The notes under the pieces are model-generated. The model did not search any database. It had not been told where the DNA came from and saw nothing but the letters and a program-made list of their open reading frames with translations. A program made the position numbers and the translations under genes. 17,501 bases of DNA from Ruminococcaceae bacterium UBA6353 (GTDB lineage: Bacteria; Bacillota; Clostridia; Oscillospirales; Acutalibacteraceae): NCBI GenBank assembly GCA_002437905.1, contig DJRT01000025.1, positions 1 to 17,501 of the forward strand. The letters are read 5' to 3'. Positions 7,561-13,130 of this stretch are shown here, in pieces (within the stretch, counting starts at the first letter, position 1; the number at the start of each line of letters is the position of its first letter).

Positions 7561-8375
7561 TGCCAGACCCGCACATAGTCGGCAATAAATGCATCATCTT
7601 CAAATGCGCCCTCCACCTTTGCCGGTCTGCTTGCGCGATAGCCCACCACCTCTGTGGTCAGCAGAATAAACTGCGGCACCCGGGATACATCCTTGTTGGC
7701 ACGCGAAACCTCCTGACCATCACAATAGAAGATATAGCCATCCGGGCGCCAATCCATCGCAAAGGTGTGGTAACCATCGGCACTCTCCTGCAGAGGATAG
7801 CTGACCCGCCCCTCATCACGGAACTGCCGACCGTAACCGCCCATGATATTGCCGGTGGTTGCCACGCCGGTTTTGAAGTGTTCCATAATGTCGCTTTCAA
7901 TCCCGCTCCACGCCGGATCATAGGTGGTTCCGATGGACGGTGACTGCGTCCAGAAGGCGCTCCACATCCGCTCCGGATGTTTTTGGAATTTGCAGCGGCA
8001 CTCGAAATAGCCGTAACGCTGCATGAACTGCGGCTCCGGCAGATCCCCCAGCGGCCAGAAAGAATTCTCATTCCACGGATTTGCCGGATCCCCCTGCGGA
8101 ATATCGAAGGAATTGCTGCCAGTCTGCAGCTGCGGCGAAACATAGTATCCGTCACGCTCTACACAGTGTAGCTCGATGTGGCTGTTTCCATCCAGCCGCA
8201 CCCCCTGGTCAGTGTATGCCGGATTGGGCTTTCCCCAATAATTCAGACGAAAATTCCACTTCGTCCAATCCAGCTCCGTGCCGTCAAATTCATCTGCCCA
8301 CACAAGCTCCCATTCCTGATCCTCCGGCAGGAAACTGGAGATATGCTCTGCTACCGGATATTCTCGCATTTTCAT
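7548..8375 (-). CDS. Glycoside hydrolase family 16 protein, no signal peptide
   Basis: The 275-residue protein has the GH16 jelly-roll signature. WELVWADEFDG lies near residue 22, and the catalytic motif is ESDIME (nucleophile Glu160, Asp162, acid/base Glu165). YGYFECRCKF precedes the motif, and the C-terminal beta-strand is DYVRVWQKK. GH16 enzymes cleave beta-1,3/1,4-glucans or galactans such as laminarin, lichenan, agar or porphyran; the substrate cannot be told here. No signal peptide or lipobox is visible, so it seems to act in the cytoplasm, which is unusual for the family. I prefer ATG 8373-8375, nine bases after AAAGGA. GTG 8376-8378 and ATG 8367-8369 are alternatives. It is divergent from an AraC regulator, its likely controller. 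The last three codons and stop are shared with typA through the flanking repeat. Base use looks more AT-rich than neighbours by eye. Confidence 0.88.
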   Translation of the reverse strand: MKMREYPVAEHISSFLPEDQEWELVWADEFDGTELDWTKWNFRLNYWGKPNPAYTDQGVRLDGNSHIELHCVERDGYYVSPQLQTGSNSFDIPQGDPANPWNENSFWPLGDLPEPQFMQRYGYFECRCKFQKHPERMWSAFWTQSPSIGTTYDPAWSGIESDIMEHFKTGVATTGNIMGGYGRQFRDEGRVSYPLQESADGYHTFAMDWRPDGYIFYCDGQEVSRANKDVSRVPQFILLTTEVVGYRASRPAKVEGAFEDDAFIADYVRVWQKKG

Positions 8376-8551
8376 CACACAACATCCTTTCTATTGCCAA
8401 AGTGTTCTTTACGGTGTACAATATATCCACACAATCGGTTGACAGAAGCCAATACGCCTGCCGGCCGACAATAACAGTATAAAATACAAACTGTTGCTTT
8501 GTATACGCAAATTTGCCTATTTTATCACACAATCGAACACAAGGAGGGACC
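8376..8551. promoter_or_regulatory. Divergent regulatory region between GH16 gene and AraC-family regulator
   Basis: This AT-rich stretch must hold both promoters. On plus, TATAAA at 8478-8483 is the best -10 for the regulator, but no good -35 lies 17 bases upstream. On minus, TATATT (8420-8425) could serve the GH16 gene, again with a poor -35. Weak -35 boxes fit activator-dependent promoters. CACACAA occurs three times in the same orientation (8376-8382, 8428-8434, 8526-8532), twice as the longer CACACAATCG (8428-8437, 8526-8535). These are candidate half-sites for the AraC protein. Confidence 0.5.
8484..8504. promoter_or_regulatory. Palindromic operator-like site in the GH16/araC intergenic region
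   Basis: ATACAAA (8484-8490) and TTTGTAT (8498-8504) are perfect 7-base inverted arms around 7 bases. The site starts directly after the plus-strand TATAAA box, a position typical for a repressor or autoregulatory site. AraC proteins more often use direct half-sites, so another regulator may be involved. Confidence 0.4.
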
Positions 8552-9331
8552 ATGCATATTCTCAGCTGCGGCGTTTTCCACGCACAGACGCCCCTAAATA
8601 CCGAGAGCACCAGAAAACGGATCGCTAACGCCTTTGAGCTGGAGCTGTACACCGAAGACGGTGGCCGCTCCTACATCAACGGCTACGAATATCCCCACAA
8701 TGGCGTGCACTGCATATTCAGCAAGCCCGGCGCCGTGCGGTTCAGCGTGGGCAAAATCCACTGCCAGTATGTCCACTTCTCAGCCGATGAAGAGGATACC
8801 GCCAGCCTGATGGCGATCCCGACCTATATTCCGCTTGCCACCCTGCCGGAAATGCAAACCACCATCCGGAAAGCCTTTGATGCTCTTTTACGGGCTGCCG
8901 CTGCGTCTCCGCCGCAGCACCTGTGCGCCATTGCAGAAATCTACCGGATCGCCGCACTGCTGGAGGCTCAATCGGCAACAAGCGCTCCCTCTCCGGCAGC
9001 AGCCGTACCGCAGTTTGCTGCCATTGCCCAGACGAAGACCTATATCGAAGAGCATTATTCGCAGCGCATCACCCTGGAAATGTTAGGAAAGCTGACTTTT
9101 CTGAGTAAAAACTATATCCGCTTGAAATTCACCGAAATTATGGGCGTATCGCCGCAGGCATATCTCACCTATATCCGTGTGCTGCATGCAGCCGAACACC
9201 TACACAATGGCAAAAGCGCCAGCGAAACGGCCGAAGCCTGCGGCTTTTCCAATCAGTCACACATGATCCGCGCCTTTAAGAAGCAGTACGGAAAAACCCC
9301 GCAGGAATGGCTGCGCGGCTTTTCCGGATGA
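8552..9331 (+). CDS. AraC-family transcriptional regulator
   Basis: The 259-residue protein has a C-terminal AraC DNA-binding domain of about 100 residues. The first helix-turn-helix is around ITLEMLGKLTFLSKNYIRLKF. The second is around SASETAEACGFSNQSHMIRAFKKQYGKTPQEW, split here as SASETAEACGFSNQS and HMIRAFKKQYGKTPQEW. The N-terminal half is a probable sensor (cupin-like ligand domain), containing NGYEYPHNGVH and several His and Cys residues. I place the start at ATG 8552 after AAGGAGGG; an upstream in-frame TTG at 8513 lacks a ribosome site. It is divergent from the GH16 gene and ends 15 bases before the duplicated terminator. It very likely controls the hydrolase in response to a sugar. 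The ligand is unknown. Confidence 0.92.
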   Translation: MHILSCGVFHAQTPLNTESTRKRIANAFELELYTEDGGRSYINGYEYPHNGVHCIFSKPGAVRFSVGKIHCQYVHFSADEEDTASLMAIPTYIPLATLPEMQTTIRKAFDALLRAAAASPPQHLCAIAEIYRIAALLEAQSATSAPSPAAAVPQFAAIAQTKTYIEEHYSQRITLEMLGKLTFLSKNYIRLKFTEIMGVSPQAYLTYIRVLHAAEHLHNGKSASETAEACGFSNQSHMIRAFKKQYGKTPQEWLRGFSG

Positions 9332-9345
9332 ACCGGTGATCAAAC

Positions 9346-9380
9346 AGCGCGGGGGCGTCCCTATGGGATGCCCCCGCGCT
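9346..9380. terminator. Hairpin terminator between araC-type gene and typA (copy 2, inverted)
   Basis: The 35-base hairpin is the exact reverse complement of the hairpin at 7482-7516. It lies between convergent genes. The tails are GTTTGG on plus and GTTTGA on minus, weaker T-tracts than in copy 1, but the long GC stem should still end transcription from both sides. Confidence 0.75.
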
Positions 9381-9424
9381 GTTTGGTTATCGGTTTTGCA
9401 ATCAGCTGTGATCAGCCTTTTTTC
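9346..9424. repeat. 79-bp flanking repeat, right copy
   Basis: This matches 7482-7560: direct for 9382-9424 (42 of 43 bases), with the hairpin part inverted. It covers the 3' end of typA, including the codons for the terminal KKG and the TGA stop. This is probably the ancestral location, since the typA C-terminus is a natural housekeeping gene end. Confidence 0.93.
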
Positions 9425-11241
9425 TTGTGCGATTCCGCCTTCAGCCGCTGCTCCTTGGAAAGGATGCGCTTGCGCAGGCGGATATTCAGCGGCGTAACCT
9501 CCACCAGCTCATCGTCGTTGATAAACTCCAGCGACTGCTCCAGGCTGAGCACCGTCGGCGGCACCAGCCGCAGCGCCTCGTCCGAGCCGGAGGCGCGGGT
9601 GTTGGTGACATGCTTCTTCTTGCATACATTCACCACGATATCTTCATCCTTGGGGGATTCGCCGACGATCATGCCCTCATACACCGGCACGCCGGGGCCG
9701 ACAAACAGCGCCCCGCGATCCTGCGCATTCCACAGGCCATAGCCGCAGGTCTCGCCCGTTTCATGCACCACCAGGGAGCCCTGCACCCGCTGGGGGATTT
9801 CTCCCTTAAACGGCTCATAGCCATCAAAAACGCTGTTCATGATGCCATTGCCGTTGGTATCGGTGAGGAACTGCTGCCGGTAGCCCATCAGGCCACGCGC
9901 CGGAATACGGAATTCCAGATGGCTGATCCCATTATCCCGCGTGCCCATGTTGACGATCTCCGCCTTGCGGGAGCCGATCTTCTCCATCACGGCGCCGACA
10001 TACTGCTCCGGCACCTCAATCACCAGCAGCTCCATCGGCTCCAGCAGCTTGCCCTCGGCATCCTTTTTATAGATCACCTGTGGGCGGCTGACCGCAAACT
10101 CATAGCCCTGCCGGCGCATGGTCTCGATCAGCACGGAAAGGCTCAGCTCACCACGGCCGGAGACCTTGAAGGTATCGGTGGAGTCGGTTTCCTCCACCCG
10201 CATGCTCACATTGGTCTCAACCTCCTTGAACAGGCGGTCACGCAGGTTGCGGGAGGTCACATATTTGCCGTCCTGCCCGGCAAAGGGGCTGTTGTTGACC
10301 ATAAAATTCATGGAAATGGTCGGCTCGTCGATATGGACGAAGGGCAGCGGCTCCACATGCTCCGGGTCGCAGGCCGTCTCGCCGATATTCAGATCGGCAA
10401 TGCCGGTAACGGCGATCAGGTCGCCCAGCGCTGCCGACTCGCACTCCGCCCGCTGCAGCCCCTCAAACTGGTACAGCTTGCCGATGCGGCAATTCACCGT
10501 GGTGCCGTCCCGCTTGCACAGGGTCACCGCCTGGCCATTGCGCACACTGCCGCGCTCCACGCGGCCAATGCCGATGCGGCCGGTATAATCATCATAATCA
10601 ATGTTGGAAAACAGGATCTGCAGCGGCCCGTTGAGGTCGCCCTGCGGCGCCGGCACATACTTGAGGATCGCTTCAAACAGCGGCCGCATATCGCCCGTGC
10701 GGGCATCCGGGCTGAGGGAGGCGTAGCCGTCCCGCCCGGAGGCATACACCACCGGAAAATCCAACTGATCCTCGTCCGCACCCAGCTCGATAAACAGATC
10801 CAGGATCTCGTCGATCACCTCGTCCGGCCGGGCGCCGGGACGGTCGATCTTATTGATGACCACCACCGGGCGCTTGCCCAGCGAGAGCGCCTTTTTCAGC
10901 ACAAAGCGGGTCTGCGGCATGCAGCCCTCAAAGGCGTCCACCAGCAGCAGCACACCATCCACCATCAGCAAAATACGCTCCACCTCGCCGCCAAAATCGG
11001 CATGGCCGGGCGTGTCCACAATATTGATCTTGGTGTCGCCATAATGCACAGCGGTATTTTTGGACAGGATGGTAATCCCGCGTTCCCGCTCCAGATCATT
11101 GGAGTCCATCACCCGCTCCGCCACCTGTTCATTGGCGCGGAAGGTGCCGCTCTGCCGCAGCAGCTGATCCACCAGGGTCGTTTTGCCGTGGTCAACATGA
11201 GCAATGATTGCCACATTGCGCAAATTTTCTCTTGTATCCAT
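9412..11241 (-). CDS. typA: Ribosome-associated translational GTPase TypA/BipA
   Basis: The 609-residue protein is full length for TypA/BipA, a translation-factor-like GTPase that binds 70S ribosomes and assists 50S assembly and growth under stress or cold. The G-domain motifs are present: AHVDHGKT (14-21), RGIT (54-57), DTPGH (76-80) and NKID (130-133). Elongation-factor-like beta-barrel and alpha/beta domains follow, ending in the BipA-specific C-terminal domain (RIPARGLMGYRQQFLTDT and the terminal LRKRILSKEQRLKAESHKKKG). ATG 11239-11241 follows AAGGAAG. It has its own promoter at 11287-11315. Its final codons lie in the 79-bp repeat that also ends the GH16 gene. The assignment is secure. 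Confidence 0.97.
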   Translation of the reverse strand: MDTRENLRNVAIIAHVDHGKTTLVDQLLRQSGTFRANEQVAERVMDSNDLERERGITILSKNTAVHYGDTKINIVDTPGHADFGGEVERILLMVDGVLLLVDAFEGCMPQTRFVLKKALSLGKRPVVVINKIDRPGARPDEVIDEILDLFIELGADEDQLDFPVVYASGRDGYASLSPDARTGDMRPLFEAILKYVPAPQGDLNGPLQILFSNIDYDDYTGRIGIGRVERGSVRNGQAVTLCKRDGTTVNCRIGKLYQFEGLQRAECESAALGDLIAVTGIADLNIGETACDPEHVEPLPFVHIDEPTISMNFMVNNSPFAGQDGKYVTSRNLRDRLFKEVETNVSMRVEETDSTDTFKVSGRGELSLSVLIETMRRQGYEFAVSRPQVIYKKDAEGKLLEPMELLVIEVPEQYVGAVMEKIGSRKAEIVNMGTRDNGISHLEFRIPARGLMGYRQQFLTDTNGNGIMNSVFDGYEPFKGEIPQRVQGSLVVHETGETCGYGLWNAQDRGALFVGPGVPVYEGMIVGESPKDEDIVVNVCKKKHVTNTRASGSDEALRLVPPTVLSLEQSLEFINDDELVEVTPLNIRLRKRILSKEQRLKAESHKKKG

Positions 11242-11286
11242 CGTTTTGCCGCTTCCTTATACTCAATACTCGTTTCTAACCGTATT

Positions 11287-11315
11287 AGTATACCACAAAC
11301 TGCGCCGCCGTACAA
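11287..11315 (-). promoter_or_regulatory. Sigma-A promoter of typA
   Basis: On the minus strand TTGTAC (11310-11315) and TATACT (11287-11292) are 17 bases apart, with TG-G before the -10. The layout matches the metallophosphoesterase promoter. The transcript leader would be about 40 bases. Confidence 0.75.
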
Positions 11316-11404
11316 GCAAAACCTGTTTGGCAGCCTTCACAGACTTTTTTCTGTGCCCGTGGGGAATATGGGAAATATGGCATAAAGCGCGCCGCGCCAA
11401 AAAC

Positions 11405-11433
11405 GCCGAAAAGGAAAAAATCTCGGCTTTTTT
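11405..11433 (+). terminator. Orphan terminator-like hairpin upstream of tRNA-Pro
   Basis: GCCGA (11405-11409) pairs with TCGGC (11423-11427) and is followed by six T. An outer AAAACGC-like arm can also pair with GCGTTTT. On the minus strand a GTTTTT tail follows as well. No gene on either strand obviously needs it. It may insulate the tRNA and typA promoters or belong to an unrecognised small transcript. Confidence 0.4.
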
Positions 11434-11444
11434 GCGTTTTCCCC

Positions 11445-11473
11445 TTGCATTTTGCCTGCCCGTATGCTATAAT
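11445..11473 (+). promoter_or_regulatory. Promoter of tRNA-Pro
   Basis: TTGCAT (11445-11450) and a perfect TATAAT (11468-11473) are spaced 17 bases apart, with TGC immediately before the -10. A GC-rich stretch follows before the tRNA begins at 11506, as usual for a stable RNA promoter. Confidence 0.85.
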
Positions 11474-11505
11474 ACCGCTTGCAGTTGCAACAGCGGCTGC
11501 GGTAT

Positions 11506-11581
11506 CCGGGTGTGGCGCAGTTGGTAGCGCGCTTGACTGGGGGTCAAGAGGCCGTGAGTTCAAGTCTCGCCACTCGGACCA
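11506..11581 (+). tRNA. tRNA-Pro (anticodon GGG), CCA encoded
   Basis: The 76-base cloverleaf folds fully. The acceptor arms are CCGGGTG and CACTCGG (one G-T pair), the D stem is GCGC/GCGC and the anticodon stem is CTTGA/TCAAG. The loop CTGGGGG gives anticodon GGG, followed by a 5-base variable loop, T stem GTGAG/CTCGC with loop TTCAAGT, discriminator A and encoded CCA. The GGG anticodon reads CCC and CCU proline codons. It is a single-gene unit with its own promoter and terminator. Its 3' 30 bases are copied again at 11733-11763. Confidence 0.97.
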
Positions 11582-11622
11582 AATACAGCAGGCACGGCAA
11601 AGACCGTGCCTGCTGTATTTTG
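11582..11622 (+). terminator. Intrinsic terminator of tRNA-Pro
   Basis: A perfect 16-bp stem, 11582-11597 with 11604-11619, surrounds a 6-base loop (CAAAGA), and a short T-rich tail (TTTTGTT) overlaps its end. It begins directly after the CCA, so processing must follow termination. Confidence 0.88.
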
Positions 11623-11654
11623 TTCGGGTGGTGGATGGAAGCCCTTGAATCACC

Positions 11655-11695
11655 GTATTTTGCGGAGCAAAATACCAGGTTTTGACCGAACCTGG
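11655..11695. other. Two adjacent stem-loops in the gap between tRNA-Pro and its 3' fragment
   Basis: GTATTTTG (11655-11662) pairs with CAAAATAC (11668-11675). CCAGGT (11675-11680) pairs with ACCTGG (11690-11695). The gap 11623-11732 otherwise holds no gene that I can support. The hairpins may be remnants of a mobile-element end or an att-site arm region. Confidence 0.4.
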
Positions 11696-11732
11696 GGCAA
11701 AAAGCGGGAGGATAACTTCCCTCGGTCACAAA

Positions 11733-11763
11733 CCGTGAGTTACAAGTCTCGCCACTCGGACCA
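11733..11763 (+). pseudogene. Duplicated 3' end of tRNA-Pro (probable attachment-site scar)
   Basis: Thirty-one bases reproduce the last 30 bases of the tRNA-Pro gene (11552-11581), from the variable-loop edge through the CCA. The only difference is one inserted A in the T loop (GTTACAAG instead of GTTCAAG). The 5' half of the tRNA is absent, and the inserted base spoils the T loop, so it cannot be a tRNA. Such 3'-end copies typically mark where an integrative element recombined into a tRNA gene. Confidence 0.85.
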
Positions 11764-11765
11764 TC

Positions 11766-11806
11766 AAAAGCCTTGAAACCAATTGGTTTCGGGGCTTTTT
11801 GTTTTT
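11766..11806 (+). terminator. Intrinsic terminator after the tRNA fragment
   Basis: AAAAGCC at 11766-11772 pairs with GGCTTTT, and the inner GAAACC/GGTTTC stem closes on an AATT loop, joined by two T-G wobbles. The run TTTTTGTTTTT follows. No gene directly precedes it, so it is probably the terminator of whatever once followed the tRNA fragment. It also separates the tRNA from the XRE gene. Confidence 0.8.
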
Positions 11807-11830
11807 CCGGTCATGCCGGTTCTCTGCGGA

Positions 11831-11854
11831 TTTCTAACACTTTTTCTAACACTT
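11831..11854. repeat. Perfect 12-bp tandem duplication
   Basis: TTTCTAACACTT occurs twice in direct succession (11831-11842, 11843-11854). It lies in the 402-base stretch without a supported gene between tRNA-Pro and the XRE gene. That stretch otherwise holds two terminators, two stem-loops, the tRNA fragment and the XRE promoter. Confidence 0.7.
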
Positions 11855-11922
11855 GCCCCGCTAAAACAGGTTCAACCGCCGCCCACTGAAGGGATATTTC
11901 CCTCGATGTGTCTATGCATTGC

Positions 11923-11951
11923 TTGCCGCAACGGGCTATTTGCAGTACAAT
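11923..11951 (+). promoter_or_regulatory. Promoter of the XRE-family regulator
   Basis: TTGCCG (11923-11928) and TACAAT (11946-11951) are 17 bases apart. The start codon follows 33 bases after the -10, with AAAGG in between. Confidence 0.65.
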
Positions 11952-11983
11952 GGGCACAACACAAAGAAAGGTGGTCATCCCCT

Positions 11984-12493
11984 ATGTTGAATGAAAACAT
12001 CAAAGCACTCCGCCGATCCCATGGTCTCTCACAAGAGGAGCTTGCCGTAAAGCTGCATGTGGTGCGCCAGACCGTCTCCAAATGGGAGCAGGGGCTGTCC
12101 GTCCCGGATGCAGATATGCTGATCGCCCTGTCCGAAGCACTGGAAACACCAGTCAGCACGCTGCTGGGAGAAACCGTGCCCGAAGCAAGACCGGACGACC
12201 TGAAAGCCATCTGCGAACGGCTGGAGGTGATCAATCTACAGCTGGCGCAAAGAAAAGAAACCCGGCGGAAAACCATCCGCTGGCTGCTGGCAGCACTGTG
12301 CCTGGCCATCGTCGGGATCTTTGCTGCCCTGGCCGTGCTCAACAGCCCGTACCTCGGCTGGGACTATACGGATCCCGAAACCGCTGTTTTCGGCGCCGCA
12401 CTGCACACGCTCGAATACCTGTTTGTCCGGCTGGCGCCCGTCGTCCTGGTTGGCGCCATTATCGGCCTTTTCCTGACACGGAAGAAAGCATAA
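11984..12493 (+). CDS. XRE-family DNA-binding protein with two C-terminal membrane segments
   Basis: The 169-residue protein starts with a typical XRE/Cro helix-turn-helix (MLNENIKALRRSHGLSQEEL, then AVKLHVVRQTVSKWEQGLSV) within about residues 1-62. A charged linker and two hydrophobic segments near 102-120 and 147-165 follow, with a basic RKKA end. The LNENIKALR...SQEELA...VVRQTVSKWE pattern is very common in Clostridia. Those with added membrane helices are thought to be membrane-tethered regulators, but their signals are poorly known. I choose ATG 11984 because an AAAGGTGG site and promoter precede it; the frame upstream is open but has no support. It has its own promoter and terminator, so it looks monocistronic. 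It may regulate nearby genes or be cargo of the island suggested by the tRNA scar. Confidence 0.88.
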   Translation: MLNENIKALRRSHGLSQEELAVKLHVVRQTVSKWEQGLSVPDADMLIALSEALETPVSTLLGETVPEARPDDLKAICERLEVINLQLAQRKETRRKTIRWLLAALCLAIVGIFAALAVLNSPYLGWDYTDPETAVFGAALHTLEYLFVRLAPVVLVGAIIGLFLTRKKA

Positions 12494-12512
12494 CCGCTCT
12501 GCATCACACCCG

Positions 12513-12559
12513 CAGCCCGGATGCGCCCCTGTAAAGGGAGCATCCGGGCTGTGTTTTTT
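12513..12559 (+). terminator. Intrinsic terminator of the XRE gene
   Basis: CAGCCCGGATGC (12513-12524) pairs with GCATCCGGGCTG (12540-12551). The inner CCCT/AGGG also pairs, and the run TGTTTTTTA follows. It is similar in stem and tail to the terminator at 16551-16598. Confidence 0.88.
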
Positions 12560-12584
12560 ATATCCCGGTCGGCCAAATGCGCCC

Positions 12585-12612
12585 TTGACAGGATCCCGAT
12601 ACGGAGTATAAT
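12585..12612 (+). promoter_or_regulatory. Sigma-A promoter of the marR-ABC operon
   Basis: Perfect TTGACA (12585-12590) and perfect TATAAT (12607-12612) are spaced 16 bases apart. The palindromic operator begins three bases downstream. This is the strongest promoter-consensus match in the window, as expected for a promoter held off by a repressor. Confidence 0.9.
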
Positions 12613-12614
12613 GA

Positions 12615-12640
12615 TTGTATGTACAACGATGTACATACAA
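12615..12640. promoter_or_regulatory. Perfect palindromic operator, probably for the MarR-family repressor
   Basis: TTGTATGTAC (12615-12624) and GTACATACAA (12631-12640) are perfect 10-base inverted arms around AACGAT. The site covers the expected transcription start just after the -10 box. MarR dimers bind palindromes of about this size, so binding here would block the operon until a ligand releases the repressor. Binding by the adjacent gene product is inferred from position. Confidence 0.85.
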
Positions 12641-12665
12641 CAAACAACATCGCGGAGGGACATCC

Positions 12666-13115
12666 ATGGACATTACGGAGCGGAAAATCACCAAGATTGC
12701 ACGGGAAGCGGAAAAGCTGGTTCTGCTTTCCCTGCGGGGGGAGGGCGTCGGCACGGCGGAGATCGACCTGATCCATGCCCTGCGCCATGCCCCCGGCTGC
12801 ACGCAGGCGAAGCTTGCCGAGCTTCTGCACGCGGACAAGGCCGCCATTGCCCGGAGAACGAAAAACCTGGAAGCCAAAGGCTTCCTCGTACGCCGGGACG
12901 ACCCGAACGACCGCCGCAGCCAGCTGCTCTACCCCGCCGAGAAAGCCGAGGCGATGCGCAGCTCCAAGGCGGAGATCGAGGCCTCCTTCTACGAATATCT
13001 GACCTCTGCGCTGACCGGGGAGGAGGCGGCAAGCTTTGCGGCGCTGCTGGACAAGCTGTATGTCGCCTCTAAGGCCGAAAGCCGGGCGGGTTTCCCGCAT
13101 TTCATCCACAAGTAA
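12666..13115 (+). CDS. MarR-family transcriptional repressor
   Basis: The 149-residue protein has the MarR winged helix: recognition region QAKLAELLHADKAAIARRTK, then NLEAKGFLVRRDDPNDRRSQ, where DDPNDRRS is the classic wing signature. Dimerisation helices at both ends complete the fold. I place the start at ATG 12666 after GGAGGG. The frame is open further upstream, but that part runs through the operator. It is the first gene of an operon with two ABC half-transporters, 15 bases before the first. It likely represses its own operon through the palindrome at 12615-12640 and responds to a compound the transporter exports. The ligand is unknown. Confidence 0.94.
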   Translation: MDITERKITKIAREAEKLVLLSLRGEGVGTAEIDLIHALRHAPGCTQAKLAELLHADKAAIARRTKNLEAKGFLVRRDDPNDRRSQLLYPAEKAEAMRSSKAEIEASFYEYLTSALTGEEAASFAALLDKLYVASKAESRAGFPHFIHK

Positions 13116-13130
13116 AGGAGGGCAGCGCCG

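Noticed and set aside
8439..8444. Perfect TTGACA in the GH16/araC gap considered as a -35 box
   Set aside because: The position 17 bases downstream is CGGCCG, not a -10 box, and no suitable hexamer occurs at 16-18 bases.
7482..9424. Insertion sequence or transposon explanation for the GH16-AraC unit
   Set aside because: There is no transposase, no terminal inverted repeats of IS type and no short target duplication. The flanking repeat is a gene end plus terminator, so recombination fits better.
9427..11385. 652-codon plus-strand frame antisense to typA
   Set aside because: It mirrors typA codon structure, lacks any recognisable motif and runs through the typA promoter. TypA is complete on the other strand.
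11544..11729. Minus-strand frame ending LVRVARLELTAS across the tRNA-Pro gene
   Set aside because: This is a translated antisense of a tRNA, a common spurious annotation, and it overlaps the tRNA and its terminator.
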